Assembly: GCF_002814235.1 (NCBI RefSeq)
Contig: NZ_PHSU01000040.1
Span: 1-64,000, forward strand
Direction of reading: 5' to 3'
DNA from: Pseudomonas sp. QS1027
GTDB taxonomy: Bacteria; Pseudomonadota; Gammaproteobacteria; Pseudomonadales; Pseudomonadaceae
DNA length: 64,000 nucleotides
The notes under the pieces are model-generated. The model made no database searches and was not told where the DNA came from. It was given only the letters and a program-made list of their open reading frames with translations. Of this stretch, positions 57,128 to 64,000 are shown piece after piece. Position 1 is the first letter of the stretch. Every line of letters begins with the position of its first letter. A program made the position numbers and the translations under genes.

Positions 57128-60100
57128 TCAGAGACGGGATTGGGTCAGTTTTTTACGGACTTCGGCGGCGGCCGCCTGATCGAGTTCAAGCCAATACAAT
57201 TGCTGCCCGGCGATCTCCGCCGCCGCCGGGACGCCATCGCGATACACCAGGCGATTCCCCGCCAGGGCCGGCACCTTGCCGCCGGGCAACAAGGTCCCCG
57301 CCAGGTTCAACGGATCGGCCCCGCACACCGCGATCAAGCTGCCATCCGCCGGGCGCCGACGCACTTCGCGCAACAACGGAATCGCCTCTGGCAAGGCAAA
57401 CTGCTCACCCGCCAGGCCGCTGATAAAACGCCCTCCGCGAATCTCGCCGCGAGCTTCCAGCCGATGAAAGGTGCGCAGCAATTCCCGCCAGCTCGGCAAC
57501 CAGTCCGCCTCACGCTCCAGCAAGCGCCAGAACACCACGCCGTACCGCCGCAACAAGGTCATGGCGAGATGTTCCAGGGTTTCGGCCGGCACCTGACCTC
57601 CCGCCGGTACGACCACGGCGGAGCGGCGCAGCAGCGCCCAGCGCCCGGCATCGTCCATCCCGCCGACAAAGGCCCCACGCCCACGCCGAGAACTGCGGGC
57701 CTGGCGTTTGCTGGCCGGAGTGATCAGCGCCCGCAGGCCGGCAAAACTGTCGGCATTCACCCAGCCGGCGCCGACCAACTCCTGCAAGGCGGTTTCCAGC
57801 TCGGTGGGCAGCAGGTGCGCCTCATGCAGCAACTCATCGAAAAACAGCGCGCCCTGTCGCGTCAATGCGGCATGGACCTTTTGCGTGCGCGGCGACAACT
57901 CCTCCACCGCCGTCTGTTCCGCCAGGCTGCTCCACAACGCGACCTGGCCCCGGGGCAGCAACACCACCGGCGTACTGCGCGAGGCCGCGCTGGCGCTTTT
58001 GCCGCGGGCACTGAGGCGAGCCCAGGCCAGCTTGCCCGAGCGACACAACTCATCCAGCCAGATCGGCGAATACTCCTTGAGCCGCGCGGCCAGTACGTCA
58101 CTGTCCCAGGCTCCGGCGGCGACCGGGTAGCCTTCGAACTGGCTGACGATCATCGCCAGGGCCGCGCTGCCCTGACCCTGGCAGGCGGGGGAAAGGTGCT
58201 GCCAGTCGAACAGGAAACGCATGAAGTCCTGCACCGCCACCGGCTCGATCTCCCGACGCAAACGCTTGACCGTGTAACGGTGGATGCGCGCCAGCAGGTG
58301 ACGTTCGCACCACTGCTCCCGAGGCGCCCCCGGGCTGAACTGACCGCGCAGCACATAACCTTCGCTTTCCAGTTTCGCCAGGGCCTGGGCCAGGGTGGCG
58401 CTGGAGAGTGCCAGGGGCTCGGCGATCTCGGACAGCGTCAGCGGGGTAAAACCACTGAGGCGGGCGCGAACCACTTCGACGGCGGCTTCGTCGGCTTCCC
58501 AGGGTTGATCGAAACCGGGTGGCGCTTGCAAGGGCGGATGCAACGCGGCCTGTGGATAAAGTGCTTGCAGGCAGGTCAGGCGTTCCAGGGCTGTCCACAG
58601 CGCGTGGGATTCATCGACTTGCAAGCGCGTGGCACGACCTTGTACCGCGAGCGCCTCAAGCCAGGCTGACCACGAGGGATTGGCCTGGGCTTCGGCCTCG
58701 GTGATCGCCGCCAGGCTCATCAACGCCTCATGCATTTCATCCTCGCCGTTGGGCGCGGGCCAGGCTTCCCCGGCCACGGCCTGGATGGCGTCGGCATCCA
58801 GCGCGCCGAGGTCGTCGGTGCTGGTGGGGTCGCTCCAGCGACGGTTCAGCACCGCCTGGGTGCGACGCTCTTCCAGCGGCGCATCGTCGAGAAAGGTGTA
58901 CGGCCGGGCGCTGAGAATTTCCGCCGCGAGAGGTGAGGGCGCCGGCAGGTCGCGGGCGATCAACCGCACGTCGCCAGCTTCCATGCGCCGCAACAAGGCC
59001 AGCCAGCCCTCGCAGTCCATGGCTTCGTGCAGGCAGTCGTCGAGGGTCTGCTCCACCAGTGGGTGGTCGGGAATCTCGCGCTCGCCGGCGAGGTTTTCCA
59101 GGCAGGCGATCTGGTCCGGGAACACGCAGGCGGTCAGGTCTTCGCTTTTCATCCGCTGGATCTGCGGCGCCACCTTGCGTCCGCCGACAAACCGCGGCAG
59201 CGCCAGCGCGACCCCGGCATTCCAGCGCCAGCGCACGCCGAACAGCGGAGCGTCGAGTACCGCCTGGATCAGGATGTGCTCGGCCGTGCGGCTGTTGAGG
59301 TAACGCCAGACTTCGTCCAGGGCAAAGCTGTGGCTGGTGGACAGCGACAGCACGATGGCGTCTTCGCTGGCGGCGGCCTGCAATTCGAAGTTGAAGGTGC
59401 GGCAGAAACGCTTGCGCAGGGCCAGGCCCCAGGCGCGGTTGATCCGGCTGCCGAACGGCGTGTGGATCACCAGTTGGGTACCGCCGGACTCGTCGAAGAA
59501 ACGCTCCATGATCAGGGTGTCCTGCGAGGGCAGGGCGCCGAGGCTCTGGCGGGCGCGGGCCAGGTACTCGACGATCTGTTCGGCGCTGGCCGGGTCCAGG
59601 CCGAGGGGCTGGCGCAGCCAGTCGAGGCTCGGCTGCAAGTCCCCCGGTGTGGCGCCCAGTAATTCATCCAGATGGGCATGCAGGCGCGCCACTGCGAAGG
59701 ACAGCTCGGCGCTACGCCCCGGTGCCTCGCCGAGCCAGAACGGAATGCTCGGCGGCTGGCCGTGGGCATCCTCGACCCGCACCTTGCCGGTTTCGACCCG
59801 CAGGATGCGATAGGAACTGTTGCCCAGCTGGAACACATCGCCGGCGATGCTTTCCACCGCGAAGTCCTCATGCACCGTGCCGATATTCAGGGCCTGGGGT
59901 TCGAGCAGCACGCTGTAGTCGGCGTTGTCCGGGATGGTCCCGCCGCTGGTGAGGGCGGTCAATTGGCTGCCACGACGGCCGCGCAGGCTGTGGTTCAGGG
60001 CATCGCGGTGAATATAGGCGCTGCGCAGGCCCTGGCGACTGTTGAAGCCTTCGGCGAGCATGCGCAGCAACGCCTGATAGTGGGCCTCGTCCAGCTCGGC

Positions 60101-61438
60101 ATAGGGCGCGGCCCGGCGGATCAGTTCCAGCAGCGGCTGTTCCTGCCATTCCTGGCAACTGACTTCGGCGACGATCTGCTGGGCCAGCACGTCCAGCGGT
60201 GCGCGGGGAATCAGCAAGGTATCCAGTTCGCCCCGGCGCACGCAGTCGAGCAGGGCGGCGCATTCGATCAACTCGTCCCGCGAAGTGGCGAACAGCCGGC
60301 CCTTGGGCGTGCCGCCGACCTGGTGGCCGGAGCGTCCGACCCGTTGCAGAAAGGCGGCGATGGAGCGCGGCGAGCCGATCTGGCAGACCAGTTCCACTTC
60401 GCCGATATCGATGCCCAGCTCCAGCGAAGCCGTGGCGATCAGCACTTGCAGCTCGCCGCGCTTGAGTCGTTGCTCGGCATCCAGGCGTTGTTCCTTGGCC
60501 AGGCTGCCATGGTGGGCGGCCACCGCCTCTTTGCCCAGGCGCTCGCTCAAGTGCCGGGCCAGGCGTTCGGCCAGGCGTCGGGTGTTGACGAAAATCAGCG
60601 TGGTGCGGTGCTGCCGGGCGAGCTCGGCCAGGCGTTCGTAGACCAGCTCCCAGACATCGTTGGCCATCACTGCCGTCAGCGGCACCGGTGGCACCTCGAT
60701 GCCCAGGTCGCGGGGGCGGGCGTGGCCGATATCGATGATTTCGCAGGGGCGCCCGCTGCCCACCAGAAAGCGCGACACCGCGTCGATGGGCTTTTGCGTG
60801 GCCGACAGGCCGATACGCAGCAACGATTCGCCACACAATGCCTGCAAACGCTCCAGGCTCAGGGCCAGGTGGCTGCCGCGCTTGCTGGCGGCGATGGCGT
60901 GGATCTCGTCGACGATCACCGTACGAACAGTGCCCAGCATGCGTCGGCCGGAATCGGAGCCGAGCAGCACATAAAGCGATTCCGGCGTGGTCACCAGGAT
61001 ATGCGGCGCGGTCTTGCGCAGGCGTGTGCGTTCGTTCTGCGGGGTGTCGCCGGTGCGCACCGCGGTGGTGATTGAGAGCGGCGGCAGGCCCAGCAGTTCG
61101 AGTTGTGCGGTGATGCCGGCCAGCGGGTCCTGCAGGTTGATGCGGATATCGTTGGACAGCGCCTTGAGCGGCGAGACATAGACGATCAGGGTTTCGTCCG
61201 GCAGTTCGCCGCCCTGGGCCAGACCTTGCTGAACCAGATCGTCGATGACCGCGAGAAAGGCCGTCAGCGTCTTGCCGGAGCCGGTGGGCGCGGCGACCAG
61301 CGTCGAGCGGCGCTGGCGGATCAACGGCCAGGCACGGGCCTGGGCGCCGGTCACGTCCGGGAAGGTGTTGCGAAACCAGGCGCTGACGGCCGGGTGGAAA
61401 CCTGCCAGGGCGTCGTGGGCCGATTCGGGAAGATTCAT
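57128..61438 (-). CDS. lhr: Large ATP-dependent helicase Lhr
   Basis: Lhr is a 3'-5' superfamily 2 helicase implicated in DNA repair. The 1436-residue protein starts MNLPESAHDALAGF; a longer frame adds 12 unlikely residues. It has Walker A APTGSGKT (50-57), the DEIH box (177-180), the second RecA domain with QRVGRSGHQVGG, a DUF1998-like and winged-helix middle, and a long C-terminal region. It is the full-size bacterial form rather than the short core. The 3' end meets the mscS-like gene with only 6 bases between stops and no terminator seen. Confidence 0.93.
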   Translation of the reverse strand: MNLPESAHDALAGFHPAVSAWFRNTFPDVTGAQARAWPLIRQRRSTLVAAPTGSGKTLTAFLAVIDDLVQQGLAQGGELPDETLIVYVSPLKALSNDIRINLQDPLAGITAQLELLGLPPLSITTAVRTGDTPQNERTRLRKTAPHILVTTPESLYVLLGSDSGRRMLGTVRTVIVDEIHAIAASKRGSHLALSLERLQALCGESLLRIGLSATQKPIDAVSRFLVGSGRPCEIIDIGHARPRDLGIEVPPVPLTAVMANDVWELVYERLAELARQHRTTLIFVNTRRLAERLARHLSERLGKEAVAAHHGSLAKEQRLDAEQRLKRGELQVLIATASLELGIDIGEVELVCQIGSPRSIAAFLQRVGRSGHQVGGTPKGRLFATSRDELIECAALLDCVRRGELDTLLIPRAPLDVLAQQIVAEVSCQEWQEQPLLELIRRAAPYAELDEAHYQALLRMLAEGFNSRQGLRSAYIHRDALNHSLRGRRGSQLTALTSGGTIPDNADYSVLLEPQALNIGTVHEDFAVESIAGDVFQLGNSSYRILRVETGKVRVEDAHGQPPSIPFWLGEAPGRSAELSFAVARLHAHLDELLGATPGDLQPSLDWLRQPLGLDPASAEQIVEYLARARQSLGALPSQDTLIMERFFDESGGTQLVIHTPFGSRINRAWGLALRKRFCRTFNFELQAAASEDAIVLSLSTSHSFALDEVWRYLNSRTAEHILIQAVLDAPLFGVRWRWNAGVALALPRFVGGRKVAPQIQRMKSEDLTACVFPDQIACLENLAGEREIPDHPLVEQTLDDCLHEAMDCEGWLALLRRMEAGDVRLIARDLPAPSPLAAEILSARPYTFLDDAPLEERRTQAVLNRRWSDPTSTDDLGALDADAIQAVAGEAWPAPNGEDEMHEALMSLAAITEAEAQANPSWSAWLEALAVQGRATRLQVDESHALWTALERLTCLQALYPQAALHPPLQAPPGFDQPWEADEAAVEVVRARLSGFTPLTLSEIAEPLALSSATLAQALAKLESEGYVLRGQFSPGAPREQWCERHLLARIHRYTVKRLRREIEPVAVQDFMRFLFDWQHLSPACQGQGSAALAMIVSQFEGYPVAAGAWDSDVLAARLKEYSPIWLDELCRSGKLAWARLSARGKSASAASRSTPVVLLPRGQVALWSSLAEQTAVEELSPRTQKVHAALTRQGALFFDELLHEAHLLPTELETALQELVGAGWVNADSFAGLRALITPASKRQARSSRRGRGAFVGGMDDAGRWALLRRSAVVVPAGGQVPAETLEHLAMTLLRRYGVVFWRLLEREADWLPSWRELLRTFHRLEARGEIRGGRFISGLAGEQFALPEAIPLLREVRRRPADGSLIAVCGADPLNLAGTLLPGGKVPALAGNRLVYRDGVPAAAEIAGQQLYWLELDQAAAAEVRKKLTQSRL

Positions 61439-61618
61439 GGGTTTATTTATGCGGTCGTACGGCCCAAGTTGCAAGCCGATGGGCGCTCTCTGGCACTTTA
61501 TCCGTGACGGTTGCGCGCAAAACCCGCAAAATGCAAGGATTCTGGCTATTGCCAGCGGTCGGCCACAAGCCGGCCGCCAATCACCATCGTTCTGAACAGA
61601 CCTGGGCCTGCTGACTCT

Positions 61619-62503
61619 ATGCGAATGCGCCTTATGTTACTGGGCGGCGGAAATGCCCTTGGGCAGGCGCTGATTCGCCTGGGTGCGGAGGAAGACATCG
61701 GTTTCCTCGCGCCCCGTCCGCCACAAGACGGCTGGGACGCCGCGACCCTCACGCAACTGCTTGACGACACCCGTCCGGATGCGTTGATCAACCTTGCCTT
61801 CTACTTCGACTGGTTCCAGGCGGAGACGGTCGGCGAGGCGCGCCTGGCCGACCAGGAACGCGCGGTCGAGCGGCTGGCCGAGCTCTGCCAGCACCACAAC
61901 ATCATCCTGGTGCAGCCTTCCAGCTATCGGGTGTTCGACGGCTCGCGGGCCACCGCCTACAGCGAAAAAGACGAGCCCGTGCCCCTGGGCCTGCGTGGCC
62001 AGGCGTTGTGGCGGATCGAGCAGAGTGTGCGTGCCACCTGCCCGCAACATGTGTTGCTGCGCTTTGGCTGGTTGCTCGACGACAGCACCGACGGCACCCT
62101 CGGACGTTTCCTGGCCCGGGCCGAGAAACCCGACGAACTGTTGATGGCCGATGACCGGCGCGGTAACCCGACGCCGGTGGACGACGCGGCGCGGGTAATC
62201 ATCTCGGTGCTCAAGCAACTCGATTGCGCTGCGCCGCTGTGGGGCACCTACCACTACGCCGGCCACGAGGCGACCACGCCGCTGGCCCTCGGGCAGGCGA
62301 TTCTCACCGAGGCCCGGCAGTTGCACCCGTTGGCCATCGAAGCGCCGACCGCCCAGGCCCACGCCGCGCGTCCGGATGCGGCGGAAGAACCGCAGCACGC
62401 GGTGCTGGCCTGCAAGAAAATTCTCCATACCTTCGGCATCAAGCCGCGTGCCTGGCGTGCGGGATTGCCGGCGCTACTCGACAGGTTCTATCGTCATGGC
62501 TGA
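61619..62503 (+). CDS. RmlD-like sugar-nucleotide-binding (SDR-type) protein
   Basis: A 294-residue protein with an N-terminal nucleotide-binding motif (MRLMLLGGGNALGQAL), followed by INLAFYFDWFQAETVG and SSYRVFDGSRATAYSEKDEP, which follows the dTDP-4-dehydrorhamnose reductase (RmlD) pattern with YSE before the active region. The Tyr-x3-Lys catalytic pair of active RmlD is not clear, so activity is uncertain. ATG at 61619 follows the long spacer after lhr; a second ATG at 61625 is also possible. Its 3' end overlaps the next gene by 8 bases, indicating coupling. Confidence 0.75.
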   Translation: MRMRLMLLGGGNALGQALIRLGAEEDIGFLAPRPPQDGWDAATLTQLLDDTRPDALINLAFYFDWFQAETVGEARLADQERAVERLAELCQHHNIILVQPSSYRVFDGSRATAYSEKDEPVPLGLRGQALWRIEQSVRATCPQHVLLRFGWLLDDSTDGTLGRFLARAEKPDELLMADDRRGNPTPVDDAARVIISVLKQLDCAAPLWGTYHYAGHEATTPLALGQAILTEARQLHPLAIEAPTAQAHAARPDAAEEPQHAVLACKKILHTFGIKPRAWRAGLPALLDRFYRHG

Positions 62504-63425
62504 TGCCCCCATTCTTATCACCGGTGGCGCCGGCTTCATCGGCTCGAACCTGGCCGAAGCGCTGCTGGCACAAGGTTACTCGTTGCGTATCCTCGATGAC
62601 CTGTCCTCCGGCAAGCGCAGCAACCTGGCCCTGGACAATCCGCGGGTCGAACTGATTGAAGGCGATGTCGCCGATGCCGCCCTGGTGGCGCAGGTGATGC
62701 GCGGTTGTCAGGCCGTGGTGCACCTGGCGGCGGTGGCCTCGGTGCAGGCTTCGGTGGAGGACCCGGTGCGGACCCACCAGAGCAATTTCATCGGCACGCT
62801 GAATGTCTGCGAGGCGATGCGCCAGACGGGCGTCAAGCGGGTGTTGTTCGCCTCCAGCGCGGCGGTCTACGGCAACAACGGCGAGGGCGAGTCCATCGTC
62901 GAGGACACCGCCAAGTCGCCGCTGACGCCCTATGCCTCGGACAAGCTGGCCAGCGAGCAGTATCTGGACTTCTACCGCCGCCAGCATGGCCTGGAACCGG
63001 TGATCTTCCGCTTCTTCAACGTCTTCGGGCCGCGCCAGGATCCGTCCTCGCCGTATTCCGGGGTGATCAGTATTTTCTGCGAGCGGGCGTTGAAGGGCTT
63101 GCCGATTACCATCTTTGGCGATGGTGAGCAGACCCGGGACTTTATCTACGTCGGCGATCTGGTGCAGATCCTGCTGCAGGCGCTCAAGGCGCCGCAGGTG
63201 CAGGACGGCGCGATCAACGTCGGCCTGAACCGGGCGACGACGCTCAAGCAGATGCTGACGGCGCTGGGCGAGGTGGTCGGTGCGCTGCCGCCGGTGACCT
63301 ACGCGCCGGCGCGTTCTGGGGATATCCGCCATTCGCGGGCGAACAACCAGCGGATGCTCGAGCGTTTCGTCCTGGCCGAGCCGACGCCGATGAGTCTCGG
63401 GCTGGCGCGTTTGCTGGGGCGCTGA
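62496..63425 (+). CDS. NAD-dependent epimerase/dehydratase (GalE/WbpP type)
   Basis: A 309-residue extended SDR enzyme. It has ITGGAGFIGSN (8-18) for NAD binding, the catalytic pair Tyr146 and Lys150 in PYASDKLAS, and family sequences (FFNVFGPRQDPSSPYSGV) of nucleotide-sugar 4-epimerases. A TSSAAVYG-like ASSAAVYG carries the third catalytic residue. It overlaps the RmlD-like gene, so both may act on one nucleotide sugar or related substrate. The exact sugar cannot be inferred. Confidence 0.88.
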   Translation: MADAPILITGGAGFIGSNLAEALLAQGYSLRILDDLSSGKRSNLALDNPRVELIEGDVADAALVAQVMRGCQAVVHLAAVASVQASVEDPVRTHQSNFIGTLNVCEAMRQTGVKRVLFASSAAVYGNNGEGESIVEDTAKSPLTPYASDKLASEQYLDFYRRQHGLEPVIFRFFNVFGPRQDPSSPYSGVISIFCERALKGLPITIFGDGEQTRDFIYVGDLVQILLQALKAPQVQDGAINVGLNRATTLKQMLTALGEVVGALPPVTYAPARSGDIRHSRANNQRMLERFVLAEPTPMSLGLARLLGR

Positions 63426-63440
63426 GGTCGATTTTCCGAA

Positions 63441-63477
63441 ATGAAAAAAGGCGCCTGATCGAGGCGCCTTTTTTCAT
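63441..63477. terminator. Bidirectional terminator between epimerase and ompW-like genes
   Basis: ATGAAAAAAGGCGCC (63441-63455) pairs perfectly with GGCGCCTTTTTTCAT (63463-63477), loop of 7 bases. It serves both convergent genes. Confidence 0.92.
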
Positions 63478-63542
63478 GGGGTGATGGAACGCTGGTATCG
63501 CGCTCTTGTGGCAAGTCCGTTCGCCACAACCTGCGGTTTTGC

Positions 63543-64000
63543 TTAGAACTTGTAGCCGATACCGACCATATAGACCCACGGATCGACCTTCACATCCACC
63601 TTGGTCTGGCCGACGCCCAGGGCGGTCGGGCCGTCGACGGTGGCCTTGGTGTCGAGGTCCACGTACCAGACCGAGGCGTTGAGCAACATGCGGTCGGTGA
63701 GCATGTAGTCGAAGCCCAGTTGCCCGGCCAGGCCCACCGAGTTCTGCAGCTTCAGGTTGCTGAAGCCTTCGTCCTTGCGCTGGCTGGTCAGGTCTTCACC
63801 GAAGAACATGGTGTAGTTGATGCCGATACCACCATAAGGCTGGAACTTCGAGGCGGCATCCAGCGGGTAGTACTGCAACGACAGGGTCGGTGGCAGTTGC
63901 TTGATATCCCCCAGTTGGCCGTCCAGCGCCGGGCCGAGTCCCTTGACCGACACTTCGTGGTGGAACGGCGTGGCGGCCAGCAATTCCAGGCCGATATGGT
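63543..64000 (-). CDS. OmpW-family outer membrane protein, 5' part outside window
   Basis: The C-terminal 152 residues or so of an eight-stranded barrel protein. The frame continues through the window end (HIGLELLAATPFHHEV), so the start is outside. Family features are LSLQYYPLDAASKFQPYGGIG, NASVWYVDLDTKA and the terminal aromatic strand ending VYMVGIGYKF, needed for Bam assembly. OmpW forms a narrow channel for small hydrophobic molecules. It is followed by the bidirectional terminator. Confidence 0.9.
   Translation of the reverse strand, partial: HIGLELLAATPFHHEVSVKGLGPALDGQLGDIKQLPPTLSLQYYPLDAASKFQPYGGIGINYTMFFGEDLTSQRKDEGFSNLKLQNSVGLAGQLGFDYMLTDRMLLNASVWYVDLDTKATVDGPTALGVGQTKVDVKVDPWVYMVGIGYKF

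Overview
The window is a stretch of a Pseudomonas chromosome, most likely from the P. fluorescens group. The main evidence is gene order: birA, a SPOR protein, tRNA-Tyr/Gly/Thr, tuf, tRNA-Trp, secE-nusG, the L11/L10/rpoBC block, str, S10, spc and alpha operons, then katA, a bacterioferritin-like gene, uvrA, an MFS gene and ssb. This is the conserved order around rpoB in Pseudomonas. REP-type palindromes built on GTAGGAGCCGGCTTGCTGGC support the assignment. No rRNA gene, insertion sequence or CRISPR array was seen.

Bases 1-2100 hold birA, a 34-codon relic where the type III pantothenate kinase gene coaX normally sits, a SPOR protein and three tRNAs. Bases 2100-33800 are the translation/transcription super-cluster: two tuf genes, secE, nusG, rpoB, rpoC, rpoA, fusA, secY and 32 ribosomal protein genes, including a short rpmJ. 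Its internal boundaries share a pattern: a hairpin lies directly before, or overlaps, a good sigma-70 promoter (rpoC/rpsL, tuf2/rpsJ, rpsN/rpsH, rpmJ/rpsM). Bases 33800-41200 carry oxidative-stress, iron and DNA-maintenance genes (katA, a ferritin lacking the haem methionine, uvrA, a YajR-like transporter, ssb).

Bases 41200-43050 form a small accessory islet: a highly self-complementary stretch without genes, a PemK/MazF-like toxin gene, and a DUF3077-type gene. The leader of the DUF3077-type gene resembles the C4/CI antisense-RNA immunity circuits of phages P1 and P4. An upstream RNA segment ends in a hairpin plus U7, is complementary in two collinear blocks to the downstream leader, and competes with a third block. 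A 32-codon leader peptide is coupled to the gene by an ATGA overlap. This is the best candidate here for an undescribed system.

Bases 43050-47120 hold a HypT-like LysR regulator divergent from an acidic-substrate symporter and a tandem two-domain Asp/Glu racemase whose first domain has lost one catalytic cysteine. Bases 47120-52100 hold an unknown protein, a frameshifted small gene, and a 1110-residue regulator with XRE-type HTH, degenerate cyclase-like, STAND-type ATPase and TPR-like regions. Bases 52100-64000 contain a LysR regulator, a tautomerase, an MFS exporter, a large MscS-family channel, the helicase Lhr, two overlapping SDR-type genes and the 3' part of an ompW-like gene cut by the window end.
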